64,000 nt of DNA from Rhodobacter flavimaris. Lineage in GTDB: Bacteria > Pseudomonadota > Alphaproteobacteria > Rhodobacterales > Rhodobacteraceae. Position numbers and translations under genes: made by a program. Positions 34,465 to 50,365 of the stretch are shown here, one piece after another (within the stretch, counting starts at the first letter, position 1; each line of letters opens with the position of its first letter). The DNA lies in the NCBI RefSeq assembly GCF_021378075.1, contig NZ_JAJUOS010000001.1, positions 248,001 through 312,000 of the forward strand, given 5' to 3'. The notes under the pieces are model-generated. The model was not told where the DNA came from and searched no databases. It saw only the letters and a list, made by a program, of their open reading frames with translations.

Positions 34465-35054
34465 ATGGTGGCCTCGATCCAGGTGCGGGTACGGGCTTCG
34501 GGATCGAGGGCTTGCTGAATATCGGTCACGACGGCGGCGCTGTCGGCTCCGGCGGCGAATACCTCGGGCAGGCGTTCGGGGGTCAACCCGCCGATGGCGA
34601 CCAGAGGAACCGGACCGGCGCGGTCTTTCCAAGCGCGGATCCGGGCATGGCCTTGCGGCGCCCAGTTCATCTGCTTCAGCAGCGTCGGAAAGATCGGGCC
34701 AAGCGCGACATAGGCCGGGTCGCAGGCAAGGGCGTGCTCAAGCTCTGCCTCGTCATGGGTCGAAAGGCCATAGCGCACGCCCGCGCGGCGCAGCGCCGCG
34801 AGATCGGCGGTGTCCAGATCTTCCTGTCCGAGGTGAACGAAGTCGATGTCAAGGTCGAGCGCCAGCTCCCAGTAATCGTTCAGGATCAACTGCGCCCCGT
34901 AGGTCGCGCAAACTGCCTGTGCGCGCAGCGCCTCGGCACGCAGCAGGTCGGGCGGAAGGTCTTTGGCGCGCAGTTGCACGAGTTTGACGCCGAGGGGCAC
35001 AAGGCGTTCGAGCAGCGCGGCGGTGCCGGAGATCAGGTAAAATCGGTCTATCAT
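34461..35054 (-). CDS. thiE: thiamine-phosphate synthase
   Basis: 197 residues. ThiE joins HMP-PP and the thiazole phosphate. The TIM-barrel motifs are present: VQLRAKDL near residue 26, [11 protein letters not shown] near 56 (the family NDR motif is NDY here), FVHLGQEDL, and PVFPT replaced by GPIFPT near 122, with AIGGLTPE near 153. It is shorter than many ThiE proteins, but all active regions remain. Overlaps thiG by 4 bp and thiF by 4 bp, so the operon is tightly coupled. Confidence 0.87.
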   Translation of the reverse strand: MIDRFYLISGTAALLERLVPLGVKLVQLRAKDLPPDLLRAEALRAQAVCATYGAQLILNDYWELALDLDIDFVHLGQEDLDTADLAALRRAGVRYGLSTHDEAELEHALACDPAYVALGPIFPTLLKQMNWAPQGHARIRAWKDRAGPVPLVAIGGLTPERLPEVFAAGADSAAVVTDIQQALDPEARTRTWIEATI

Positions 35055-35809
35055 GCCAGTGCTGCCATGCCAAAGATCGGGGTGGAGGCCGCAGCCATGT
35101 CGCGCCGGGGCATCAGGCCAGCGCGGTGCGCGGCCAGCCCGGCCTCGACTGCCTGCCTGAAGGCGCGGGCCATGCCGACCGGGTCCAGTGCCTTGGCAAC
35201 GGCGGTGTTCAGAAGCACGGCGTCGAAACCCATCTCCATTGCCTGAGCGGCCTGCGAGGGCGCGCCGATGCCAGCGTCGATGACGAGGGGGATGTCGGGG
35301 AAATGCGCGCGCATCGATCGCAGCCCCTCAATATTGCGCAGACCCTGGCCCGAGCCGATGGGCGCCCCCCAGGGCATCAGAACGCGGCACCCGGCCTCGA
35401 TCAGTTTCTCGCCCAGGATCAGGTCTTCGGTGGTGTAGGGGAAGACCTCAAAGCCCTCGGCGCACAGGACCCGCGCCGCTTCGAGCAGCGCGAAGGGGTC
35501 GGGCTGGAGCGTGTCGGCGTGACCGATCACCTCAAGCTTGATCCAGTTCGTGCCGAAAACTTCGCGCGCCATGTGGGCGGTGGTGATCGCCTCGCGCGCG
35601 GAGTGGCATCCGGCGGTATTGGGCAGAACACGACAGCCGGTTGCCGCGATCAGATCGCGAAACACCCCGCCGCCCGGGCCTTCGCGTCGCAGACTGACGG
35701 TGATGACCTCGGTGCCCGAGGCGCGGATCGCCTCGGCCAGGATCGCGGGTGACGGGTATTGCGCTGTCCCGAGAAAGAGACGCGAGGATAGCTCGGTTTT
35801 GTAGAACAT
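35051..35809 (-). CDS. thiG: thiazole synthase ThiG
   Basis: 252 residues, full length. ThiG forms the thiazole ring from deoxyxylulose 5-phosphate, dehydroglycine and ThiS thiocarboxylate. The Schiff-base lysine is K91 in [10 protein letters not shown], and [12 protein letters not shown] and [24 protein letters not shown] are intact. The start follows the thiS stop after 1 bp. Dehydroglycine would come from ThiO (oxygen-dependent glycine oxidase), whose gene is next upstream. Confidence 0.96.
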   Translation of the reverse strand: MFYKTELSSRLFLGTAQYPSPAILAEAIRASGTEVITVSLRREGPGGGVFRDLIAATGCRVLPNTAGCHSAREAITTAHMAREVFGTNWIKLEVIGHADTLQPDPFALLEAARVLCAEGFEVFPYTTEDLILGEKLIEAGCRVLMPWGAPIGSGQGLRNIEGLRSMRAHFPDIPLVIDAGIGAPSQAAQAMEMGFDAVLLNTAVAKALDPVGMARAFRQAVEAGLAAHRAGLMPRRDMAAASTPIFGMAALA

Positions 35810-35810
35810 C

Positions 35811-35997
35811 TCAGCCTCCCTGCATGGGGGCGAGGATCTCGATCCGCGCGCCGGGGCTCAGGGGGTGGGCGTCGCGCAGGGTGCGAGGCACGAATGTGCC
35901 ATCGACGGCAGTAGCGACGCAGGGGGCCTCGAAGCCCAGTTCATCAAGCAGCGCGGAGAGGGTTGTGGCCCCAACCTCGTGCGGCATGCCGTTCACG

Positions 35998-36008
<11 letters not shown>
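35811..36008 (-). CDS. thiS: sulfur carrier protein ThiS
   Basis: 65 residues, ubiquitin-like fold, ending in the obligatory Gly-Gly (APMQGG) that is converted to a thiocarboxylate. The ATG at 36006-36008 lies within the last codons of thiO (11-bp overlap). The VNGMPHEV and LSALLDELG stretches match the family. Confidence 0.93.
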
Positions 36009-38834
<2,826 letters not shown>

Positions 38835-38857
38835 TCAGATGTCGGGAGGGCGCCCTT

Positions 38858-38960
38858 CGGTCTTCCTACGCCAGTATCAACTGGGTCAGGTTCAAAGGGT
38901 CGCTTCACCGGGGTTGCCCCCTGTCAGCCTCTCAGTCCCCTAGGCGGGACTCCCCTGACG
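38858..38960 (-). promoter_or_regulatory. TPP riboswitch (THI element) of the thiC operon
   Basis: On the minus strand, the conserved core GACTGAGAGG is followed by ACCCTTTGAACCTGA, CCAGTT and TACTGGCGTAGGAA, which is the standard THI-box layout. It lies 125 bp upstream of thiC, leaving room for an expression platform that can mask the AGGAG of thiC. Control by thiamine pyrophosphate of the whole operon is a safe inference. Confidence 0.96.
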
Positions 38961-38969
38961 TGAGGCGGA

Positions 38970-38998
38970 ACATGACGCAGGGGCGGGTGCGCTGTCAA
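38970..38998 (-). promoter_or_regulatory. thiC promoter (predicted)
   Basis: On the minus strand TTGACA (38993-38998), a 17-bp spacer and TCATGT (38970-38975) lie just upstream of the riboswitch. It is a good sigma-70 promoter at the right place. Confidence 0.65.
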
Positions 38999-39039
38999 TG
39001 GGGGTCGTGCGGCTTGCGGCGGCGGGCGTGTTTGGATAG

Positions 39040-39945
<906 letters not shown>

Positions 39946-39964
39946 GATACGCACCCCTACCATC

Positions 39965-39987
39965 GGTTGCCCGTTCTTTGGGCAGCC
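39965..39987 (+). terminator. hairpin after bluB
   Basis: GGTTGCCC (39965-39972) pairs with GGGCAGCC (39980-39987) around a GTTCTTT loop. No T run follows, so terminator function is uncertain. Confidence 0.4.
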
Positions 39988-39990
39988 GGA

Positions 39991-40115
39991 TTGCTGCACG
40001 TGCAAAATGCCTCTCGGTGCCCCGAAATGAGACAGATCGTCTATTTTTTAACGTGACTTTTACATGGCGCGGCAATCTTTCTCTCGATTGCGGCAGATCA
40101 ATTCTGCGACTGCGA
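39991..40115. promoter_or_regulatory. regulatory region upstream of the phasin gene
   Basis: Contains a perfect palindrome TGCACGTGCA (39995-40004) and other TGC-rich stretches, which resemble PhaR targets described for Rhodobacter and Paracoccus, and a partial FNR-like dyad TTG-CGGCAGAT-CAA (40088-40101, eight of ten positions). Neither is proven. The 218-bp gap holds no gene. Confidence 0.35.
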
Positions 40116-40163
40116 AGGTATGGTAAACTCCTCTGGCTTTGACCAACCTGAAGGAGGACAGAC

Positions 40164-40535
40164 ATGGCAAGTAAGAAAGAAAACCCGTTCGGCGCGATGG
40201 CCGGTTGCATGCCGACCCCGTCGGTCGATATGTCGATGTTCCTGCGCCCGCAGGCCCGTATGGCTGAGGCGCTGCTCAAGCAGAACATCGAAACGCTCGA
40301 CTTTCTGAAGACGCGCTTTGAGCGGGACCGCAGCATGCTGGCCGATCTGGCCGACGCGAAAGATCCGAACGAAGCGATGGCGCTCTGGACCACCTTCTGG
40401 CAGCGGATGCTGAGCGACTATTCGACGGAAACGAACAAGCTTGCCGCATCGGTGACCGAAATCGCCGAGCAAGCCGTGCGCACCGCGACCGAAGAAGGCA
40501 ACGCGATGATGACTGCCGCGGGCAAGAAAGACTGA
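40164..40535 (+). CDS. phasin-family protein
   Basis: 123 residues, largely helical and amphipathic. Phasins coat PHA granules. Positions 30-110 show a long helical stretch (RMAEALLKQNIETLDFLKTRFERD) and a C-terminal Ala/Thr-rich helix. It lies 44 bp before phaC, with GAAGGAGGACAG as its ribosome-binding site. Its product is shorter than typical PhaP (about 150), so granule-associated phasin is a family-level call. No phaR is in the window. Confidence 0.72.
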   Translation: MASKKENPFGAMAGCMPTPSVDMSMFLRPQARMAEALLKQNIETLDFLKTRFERDRSMLADLADAKDPNEAMALWTTFWQRMLSDYSTETNKLAASVTEIAEQAVRTATEEGNAMMTAAGKKD

Positions 40536-40579
40536 CGAGAGACGGGCGGATGGTCCGCCCGCCCAAACTAGGTTGAGAA

Positions 40580-42514
40580 ATGACGACATCTGCTCCGAAG
40601 GCGCGCCGGTCGCGCGTCAAGGCTGAGGCGGCCGTGGAATCGGCCGCCCAGGCCGTCGCCGAGACTGTAGTTGCTGACAAACCCGAGGCGCCCGCGCCGA
40701 AGGCCGTCAAGGCAGAGCCGGTCCCGAATCTTCCCGCCCGGCTGGCTGAGGTCCTGTTGACCGACACGCCCGAAAAGCTGGCAGCGGAAGAGGCATTTGT
40801 CAGTCTCGACCGTCTGGTCCATGCACAGTTCGGCAAGCTCGGGTCGAGCATCTCGCCGATCTCGATGGCGCTTGCCTGGGGGGATTGGGCGGCGCATTTG
40901 GCGATCAGCCCCGGCAAGCAAGCCGAGCTGGTCTGGAAATCCGCACGCAAGGCGCAGCGCCTCGCGGCTGAGATCCTGTGCCAGGCCGCGGGTGGCAACG
41001 GCGACGTTTGCGTGCAGCCGCTCAAGCAAGACCGCCGATTCGCCGGGCCCGAATGGCTGAAGTATCCGTTCTCGCTCTATTCCCAAAGCTTCCTGCTGAC
41101 CCAGCAGTGGTGGCACAACGCCACCTCCGATGTGCACGGGGTCGAAGAGAAGCACGAGAAGGTGGTCGAGTTCTACGGGCGCCAGTTCCTTGATATGTTC
41201 TCGCCCTCGAACTTCCTGCCCACCAACCCGCACCTGATTCAGCGCACCGCCGAGGAGGGCGGCCGCAATTTGGCACGCGGTGCACAGTTCTTCTACGAAG
41301 ACACGATGAAGCGGATGACCGGCCAGCCCGAGGATCCACCGGAATTCACCCCGGGCCATGAGGTCGCCGCTACACCTGGCAAGGTGGTCTTCCGTAACCG
41401 CCTGATCGAGCTGATCCAATACGCTCCGACCACGCCTGCGGTGCATGCGGTGCCGCTGCTGATCGTCCCGGCCTGGATCATGAAATACTACATCCTCGAT
41501 CTGACGCCGCCCGAGTCGATGATCAAGTGGCTGGTAGATCAGGGTTTTTCGGTGTTCTGCATCAGCTGGAAAAACCCCGATGAGGAAGACCGCGAACTGG
41601 GGTTCGACGATTACCGCGAGCTTGGCGTGATGGCCGCGATCGACGCGATCAGCGCCATCACCGGGTCCGAGAAGGTGCACGGTCTGGGTTATTGCCTCGG
41701 CGGGACGCTCTTGTCCGTGACAGCCGCCGCTATGGCGCGCGACGGGGATGACCGTCTTGCCTCGATGACTATGCTTGCCGCGCAGGTTGATTTCACCGAG
41801 GCCGGTGAGCTTTCGCTTTTCACCAATGAAAGCCAGCTGTCGCTGTTGGAAGACATGATGTGGGAAGAGGGCTATCTGGACAAGGAAGCGATGGCGGGCA
41901 CCTTCTCGATGCTCAAGTCGCAAGACCTCGTCTGGTCGAAGCTGGTGCGCGAATACATGCTCGGTGAGCGCGAGTCGCCCTCCTCGTTAGGCGCCTGGAG
42001 CCATGACGCCACCCGGATGCCCTACAAGATGCATTCGGAATATCTGCGCAAGCTGTTCCTCAATAACGATCTGGCGGATGGTCGGATGACGGCGGGGGAT
42101 GGCCATATCTACCTGCAGGACATCAAGGCACCGGTCTTCGCCGTCGCGACCGAGCATGACCATATCGCGCCGTGGAACTCGGTCTTCAAGCTGACCTACC
42201 TCTTGCACGGGGGGGTGACCTTCGCGCTGGTTTCGGGCGGGCATAACACGGGTATCGTGGCGCCGCCCGGCAGCCCGCGTGCCAAGCACCGGATCATGAC
42301 GCATGAGCCGGGTCGCAACCATCCTGCGCCAGAGGATTGGGCCAAGAGCGTGCCGAAAGTTCAGGGCTCGTGGTGGGAGCCCTGGGCCGACTGGCTGCGC
42401 GCGACCGGGGGCGCCGTTGCCGGGCCGGACAAGGCGCCGCCAGCCATGGGCAATGCGGATGCAGGCTACAAGCCGCTGCAAAACGCGCCGGGCCGCTACG
42501 TGATGACGCGATAA
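40580..42514 (+). CDS. phaC: class I polyhydroxyalkanoate synthase
   Basis: 644 residues. PhaC polymerises (R)-3-hydroxyacyl-CoA. The lipase-like box GYCLGG holds the active Cys372; the catalytic Asp is in EHDHIAPW and the His in SGGHNTGI. An N-terminal Ala/Lys-rich tail of about 45 residues is low-complexity. Length and motifs fit class I. It is preceded by the phasin gene and followed by a strong bidirectional terminator, so the pair is a two-gene operon. Confidence 0.95.
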   Translation: MTTSAPKARRSRVKAEAAVESAAQAVAETVVADKPEAPAPKAVKAEPVPNLPARLAEVLLTDTPEKLAAEEAFVSLDRLVHAQFGKLGSSISPISMALAWGDWAAHLAISPGKQAELVWKSARKAQRLAAEILCQAAGGNGDVCVQPLKQDRRFAGPEWLKYPFSLYSQSFLLTQQWWHNATSDVHGVEEKHEKVVEFYGRQFLDMFSPSNFLPTNPHLIQRTAEEGGRNLARGAQFFYEDTMKRMTGQPEDPPEFTPGHEVAATPGKVVFRNRLIELIQYAPTTPAVHAVPLLIVPAWIMKYYILDLTPPESMIKWLVDQGFSVFCISWKNPDEEDRELGFDDYRELGVMAAIDAISAITGSEKVHGLGYCLGGTLLSVTAAAMARDGDDRLASMTMLAAQVDFTEAGELSLFTNESQLSLLEDMMWEEGYLDKEAMAGTFSMLKSQDLVWSKLVREYMLGERESPSSLGAWSHDATRMPYKMHSEYLRKLFLNNDLADGRMTAGDGHIYLQDIKAPVFAVATEHDHIAPWNSVFKLTYLLHGGVTFALVSGGHNTGIVAPPGSPRAKHRIMTHEPGRNHPAPEDWAKSVPKVQGSWWEPWADWLRATGGAVAGPDKAPPAMGNADAGYKPLQNAPGRYVMTR

Positions 42515-42515
42515 G

Positions 42516-42540
42516 AAAGGGCGCCGAAAGGCGCCCTTTT
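42516..42540. terminator. bidirectional terminator between phaC and mnmA
   Basis: AAAGGGCGCC-GAAA-GGCGCCCTTTT forms a near-perfect stem with a GNRA-type loop between the convergent stops of phaC (+) and mnmA (-); both sides have T-rich flanks. Confidence 0.92.
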
Positions 42541-42543
42541 CAT

Positions 42544-43683
42544 TTACCGTCCGCGCCAGATCCAGCCGCCGCCATAGATCCGCGTCCCGCCGGTTTCGTA
42601 GAAAACGCAGGCCTGACCTGGGCTTACGCCTTCTTCTGGGTTTAGCAGTTCAACCTCGGCCTCGGTGCCGCTGATCGGGCGCACGATGGCCTCGCGCGGC
42701 GGGCGGGTTGAGCGGACCTTGACGCTCAGGTGCCATTCGGACCGGGCGGTGAAGGGCTCGTCGCCAAGCCAGTTGATCTCGCGCACCGGGATGATCCGGG
42801 TCGAGAGCGCCTCTTTCGGGCCGACGATCACGCGCCGCGCGTCGGGGTCAAGCCGGACGACGTAAAGCGGATCGCCAAGCCCGCCGATGCCAAGGCCGCG
42901 GCGCTGACCGATGGTGTAATGGATGACGCCCTTGTGCTGGCCAAGGACATTGCCCTCCATATCGACGATCTCACCGGGGTCGGCCGCGCCGGGGCGCAGT
43001 TTTTCGATGACCGAGGCATAATTGCCGTTCGGCACGAAGCAGATGTCCTGGCTGTCGGGCTTGTCAGCCACCGGCAGCCCGTATTTCGCCGCCAGCGCCC
43101 GGGTCTCGGCCTTCGAGGCCAGATGCCCAAGCGGGAAACGCAGGTAGGAGAGCTGCTCGGGCGTGGTCGAGAACAGGAAATAGCTCTGGTCGCGGTTCGG
43201 ATCGGCGGCGCTGTGCAGTTCTGGGCCATGCGGGCCTATCTTGCGCTGGATGTAATGGCCGGTCGCCATGCAGTCGGCGTCAAGATCCTTTGCGGTTTCC
43301 AGCAGGTCCTTGAACTTCACCCGCTCATTGCAGCGAATGCAGGGCACCGGCGTCGCCCCGGCCAGATAGGCGTCGGCGAATTCGTCGATCACGGCCTCGC
43401 GGAAGGTGTTCTCATAATCCAGCACGTAATGCGGGAAGCCCATCGTTTCGGCCACCCGGCGCGCGTCGTGGATATCCTGACCCGCGCAGCAGGCGCCCTT
43501 TTTGGCGAGTGCCGCGCCATGGTCATAGAGCTGCAAGGTCACGCCCACGACATCATAGCCTTCCTCGGCCAGTTGCGCGGCCACGACCGAGCTATCGACG
43601 CCACCGGACATGGCGACGACAACGCGGGTTTCCGCCGGGGGCTTGGGCAGTCCCAGCGAGTTGAGGGGCAGATCCTTGCTCAT
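42544..43683 (-). CDS. mnmA: tRNA-specific 2-thiouridylase MnmA
   Basis: 379 residues from the ATG at 43681-43683. MnmA puts sulfur on U34 of tRNA Glu, Gln and Lys. The PP-loop SGGVDSS is at residues 26-32, the catalytic Cys118 is in CIRCNE and the second Cys215 is in DSQDICF. All are intact. Converges with phaC at a bidirectional terminator. The protein sequence starts with a short Pro/Leu-rich extension. Confidence 0.96.
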   Translation of the reverse strand: MSKDLPLNSLGLPKPPAETRVVVAMSGGVDSSVVAAQLAEEGYDVVGVTLQLYDHGAALAKKGACCAGQDIHDARRVAETMGFPHYVLDYENTFREAVIDEFADAYLAGATPVPCIRCNERVKFKDLLETAKDLDADCMATGHYIQRKIGPHGPELHSAADPNRDQSYFLFSTTPEQLSYLRFPLGHLASKAETRALAAKYGLPVADKPDSQDICFVPNGNYASVIEKLRPGAADPGEIVDMEGNVLGQHKGVIHYTIGQRRGLGIGGLGDPLYVVRLDPDARRVIVGPKEALSTRIIPVREINWLGDEPFTARSEWHLSVKVRSTRPPREAIVRPISGTEAEVELLNPEEGVSPGQACVFYETGGTRIYGGGWIWRGR

Positions 43684-43748
43684 GTAAGGGGTCCTTTGAT
43701 CAGACCCGCAGGAATATAGGAAAATGCGAACTAGTCTCAACCCCGCGT

Positions 43749-43763
43749 TTCACCCGTCGTTAA
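43749..43763. promoter_or_regulatory. CtrA-like site upstream of sciP
   Basis: TTCA (43749-43752), 7 bp, then TTAA (43760-43763): seven of eight bases of the CtrA consensus, 45 bp upstream of the sciP start. Confidence 0.4.
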
Positions 43764-43808
43764 GGCGAAGCGGTCATTTTCAGGCCAGGAAAGCGGAAGG
43801 GGGAGCAG

Positions 43809-44087
43809 ATGTATCTCAAGAAAGTGGATGGGCCGCGCTCGGCGACCTTGCCCGATGGCTCGATTCTGACACGGGCGGATCTGCCGCCGCCCGATACGAC
43901 GCGATGGGTGGCCAGCCGCAAGGCGACGCTGGTGCAGGCCGTGACGCATGGGCTGATTCCGCGCGCCGAGGCACTGGATCGCTATGATCTGTCGGAAGAA
44001 GAGCTGGATTTGTGGATCGAGGGGGTCTCGAAACACGGGGTGGACGGGGTGAAAGTGACCGCGATCCAGAAATGGAAGCAACTTTAG
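43809..44087 (+). CDS. sciP: SciP (DUF1153), inhibitor of CtrA
   Basis: 92 residues with the DUF1153 pattern LPPPDTTRWVASRKATLVQAVTHGLIPRAEALDRYDLSEEEL and GVKVTAIQKW. In Caulobacter SciP binds CtrA and blocks transcription from CtrA promoters. Here it sits 95 bp upstream of ctrA on the same strand, the normal arrangement in this group. RBS GGGGGAGCAG in front of the ATG. The identification rests on the DUF1153 pattern and the ctrA neighbour. Confidence 0.87.
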   Translation: MYLKKVDGPRSATLPDGSILTRADLPPPDTTRWVASRKATLVQAVTHGLIPRAEALDRYDLSEEELDLWIEGVSKHGVDGVKVTAIQKWKQL

Positions 44088-44114
44088 GTTGCAATCATTA
44101 AGAATGTTGCCAGA

Positions 44115-44129
44115 CTAACTGGGTGTTAA
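44115..44129. promoter_or_regulatory. CtrA-like site upstream of ctrA
   Basis: CTAA (44115-44118), 7 bp, then TTAA (44126-44129): seven of eight bases of the consensus, 53 bp upstream of the ctrA start codon. Autoregulation by CtrA is inferred. Confidence 0.45.
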
Positions 44130-44182
44130 CCAATCGGTGCAAACCTCGAACATTATCGGGGATTTAATACGGAGAACCCAGG

Positions 44183-44896
44183 ATGCGCATTTTGTTGGTC
44201 GAGGATGATCCCACAACCTCGCGTAGTATCGAGTTGATGTTGACCCATGCCAATCTGAACGTCTATTGCACCGACCTGGGTGAAGAGGGCATCGATCTGG
44301 CGAAGCTCTATGATTACGACCTGATCCTGCTCGATCTCAATCTGCCCGACATGAACGGGCACGAGGTGTTGCGCCAGCTGCGCCTGGCCCGAGTGGATAC
44401 GCCGATCCTGATCCTGAGCGGGGCGGACGATACCGACAGCAAGATCAAAGGCTTTGGCTTCGGCGCCGACGATTACATGACCAAGCCGTTCCATCGCGAA
44501 GAACTGATCGCGCGAATTCATGCGATCATTCGCCGCTCCAAGGGGCATTCGCAGTCAATCATCCGCACCGGCAAGATCGCGGTGAACCTTGACGCGAAGA
44601 CGGTCGAGGGTGAGGGCAAGCCCGTCCACCTGACCGGCAAGGAATATCAGATGCTGGAGCTGCTCAGCCTGCGTAAGGGGACGACCCTGACGAAAGAGAT
44701 GTTCCTCAACCACCTCTACGGCGGCATGGACGAGCCGGAGTTGAAGATCATCGACGTGTTCATCTGCAAGCTTCGCAAGAAGCTCGCCGAGGTGACCGGG
44801 GGCGAGAATTACATCGAGACGGTCTGGGGCCGCGGCTACGTGCTTCGCGATCCGGCGCCTGCGATCATGGCTCAGCGATTGGCGGTGGGCGCCTGA
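44183..44896 (+). CDS. ctrA: cell-cycle response regulator CtrA
   Basis: 237 residues. OmpR-type response regulator: receiver with phosphoacceptor Asp in [11 protein letters not shown] (near residue 51) and Lys in [10 protein letters not shown] near 104, then a winged-helix DNA-binding domain ending in [11 protein letters not shown]. The N-terminal [20 protein letters not shown] and the [13 protein letters not shown] linker are typical of CtrA of alphaproteobacteria. The C-terminal tail ends Val-Gly-Ala rather than the Ala-Ala of the ClpXP-degraded Caulobacter protein. CckA (20.5 kb) is its kinase source. Confidence 0.96.
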   Translation: MRILLVEDDPTTSRSIELMLTHANLNVYCTDLGEEGIDLAKLYDYDLILLDLNLPDMNGHEVLRQLRLARVDTPILILSGADDTDSKIKGFGFGADDYMTKPFHREELIARIHAIIRRSKGHSQSIIRTGKIAVNLDAKTVEGEGKPVHLTGKEYQMLELLSLRKGTTLTKEMFLNHLYGGMDEPELKIIDVFICKLRKKLAEVTGGENYIETVWGRGYVLRDPAPAIMAQRLAVGA

Positions 44897-49182
<4,286 letters not shown>

Positions 49183-49188
49183 CCAGAT

Positions 49189-49203
49189 GTTCTTAAAAAG
49201 TTC
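49189..49203 (+). promoter_or_regulatory. LexA box (GTTC-N7-GTTC) between recG and a small membrane gene
   Basis: GTTC at 49189-49192 and GTTC at 49200-49203 with exactly 7 bases between, a perfect alphaproteobacterial SOS box. A second near-match GAAC-N7-CAAC is at 49227-49241. It lies 58 bp upstream of the 40-codon gene. Confidence 0.8.
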
Positions 49204-49261
49204 TTTACTTTGCCTTCCAGAAATGAGAACAAAGTAGCAACAACGGAGAAGGAGGTTCCGA

Positions 49262-49384
49262 ATGCGCCGCGAAGTTCAAGCAATTTTCAAACGTCATTCG
49301 AACGGCCTTCTGAATGATGCACTGGGCGCGATGTCGCTCTGCATCACGTTCCTCGGCGTTCTGTTCATTCCGGGCCTGTTCTGA
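49262..49384 (+). CDS. 40-residue single-pass membrane protein, SOS-box controlled
   Basis: ATG at 49262 follows AAGGAGG at ideal spacing. The product has a basic N-terminal half (MRREVQAIFKRHSNG) and a hydrophobic second half from about residue 21 to the end (GAMSLCITFLGVLFIPGLF), so an N-in membrane peptide is predicted. The ORF is too short for most gene finders. A perfect LexA box lies 58 bp upstream and a strong terminator 100 bp downstream, so it forms its own unit. No homologue is known to me; the Caulobacter SOS-induced membrane division inhibitor SidA is similar in size and design only. Coding is supported by the signals around it. Confidence 0.65.
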   Translation: MRREVQAIFKRHSNGLLNDALGAMSLCITFLGVLFIPGLF

Positions 49385-49484
49385 GGCCCAACCGCTACTG
49401 CCTCGCGCTTTTCGCTGCCGTCCTGTCCCCAAACACACGGCCTGCCTGTCGATACGGGCTATTTCGCCCGGAAAGCGCTTCCTG

Positions 49485-49517
49485 ACGCCGCCATCTTCGG
49501 ATGGCGGCGTTTTTTTT
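49485..49517 (+). terminator. strong terminator downstream of the small membrane gene
   Basis: ACGCCGCCAT (49485-49494) and ATGGCGGCGT (49501-49510) pair perfectly around CTTCGG, followed by seven T. It overlaps the stop codon of the convergent NifU-like gene. Confidence 0.95.
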
Positions 49518-49944
49518 AGCCCGCGTTCAGCGCGTCGAGCGTCGCCTGCGGGGGAAGCAGGATCGACGCGTGCCGATTGGGATAATCGCGGGCCGCTAGC
49601 AAAACCTCGTAATCGGCGAAGGGGGCGGCGGGCACCGGGCCGCCCTTGAGCATCGCTGCCAGTTCGTCGCGCAGGCGCTCAACCTCGGCCGGCGTGCGCC
49701 CGATGACATTGGCACCAAAGATCGAGGCCGAGGCCTGCCCAAGCGCGCAGGCGTGAACCTGCTGGCTGTAGCCGGTGATACGCTGGCCGTCGAAAGCCAG
49801 TTCCACCGTGACGGTTGAGCCGCAAAGCGGTGCGCGGCGATTGGACTTGTGGGTGGGCGCGGGCAGGGGCTCGGTATGCGGGATATCTGCCGCCAGCGCG
49901 AGGATGCGCGACGAATAGAGTTTGAACAGGTCGGTATCGCTCAT
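49516..49944 (-). CDS. NifU-N/SufU-like iron-sulfur scaffold protein
   Basis: 142 residues from the ATG at 49942-49944. The protein has the NifU N-terminal domain: DLFKLYSSRIL at the start, a Cys in APLCGSTVTVEL near residue 42, and HACALGQASASI near 71 with a third conserved Cys absent or moved. It probably holds or passes an iron-sulfur cluster, but with fewer Cys than SufU the function is uncertain. Its stop codon overlaps the terminator of the small membrane gene. It is divergent from hisI. Confidence 0.8.
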   Translation of the reverse strand: MSDTDLFKLYSSRILALAADIPHTEPLPAPTHKSNRRAPLCGSTVTVELAFDGQRITGYSQQVHACALGQASASIFGANVIGRTPAEVERLRDELAAMLKGGPVPAAPFADYEVLLAARDYPNRHASILLPPQATLDALNAG

Positions 49945-50002
49945 GGCTTTCCCCCGCAGGCGTCCCGCGATAGATAGTGCCTTACGCCCAAGGAGAAAAG
50001 TC

Positions 50003-50365
50003 ATGACCTTCGATCCCAGCACGCTCAAATACGACGCGAACGACCTGATCCCGGCGATCGCGCAGGATCACAAGACGGGCGAGGTGCTGATGATGGCCTG
50101 GATGAACGCCGAGAGCCTCTCGCGCACGCTTGAGACTGGCCAGGTCACCTACTGGTCACGCTCGCGCCAGAGCTTCTGGGCGAAGGGAGAAAGCTCGGGG
50201 CATGTGCAGAAGCTGGTTGAGTTACGCGTCGATTGCGACCGCGACTGCCTGCTGATGCTTGTGGATCAGGTCGGGCCCGCGTGCCACACCAACCGCCGGA
50301 GTTGTTTCTACACGGCGGTGCGGAGCGGCGAAGAGGTCGAGATCCTCGTGCCGATGGCGGACTAA
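50003..50365 (+). CDS. hisI: phosphoribosyl-AMP cyclohydrolase
   Basis: 120 residues. HisI opens the purine ring of PR-AMP in histidine synthesis. Zinc/metal ligands are visible in VDCDRDCLLMLVDQVGPACHTNRRSCFY: the Asp cluster and Cys in DCDRDC and Cys in ACHTN. Family patterns MMAWMN and YWSRSRQSFW are present. RBS AAGGAGA before the ATG at 50003. The 3' end overlaps the convergent gluQ by 4 bp. Confidence 0.96.
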   Translation: MTFDPSTLKYDANDLIPAIAQDHKTGEVLMMAWMNAESLSRTLETGQVTYWSRSRQSFWAKGESSGHVQKLVELRVDCDRDCLLMLVDQVGPACHTNRRSCFYTAVRSGEEVEILVPMAD

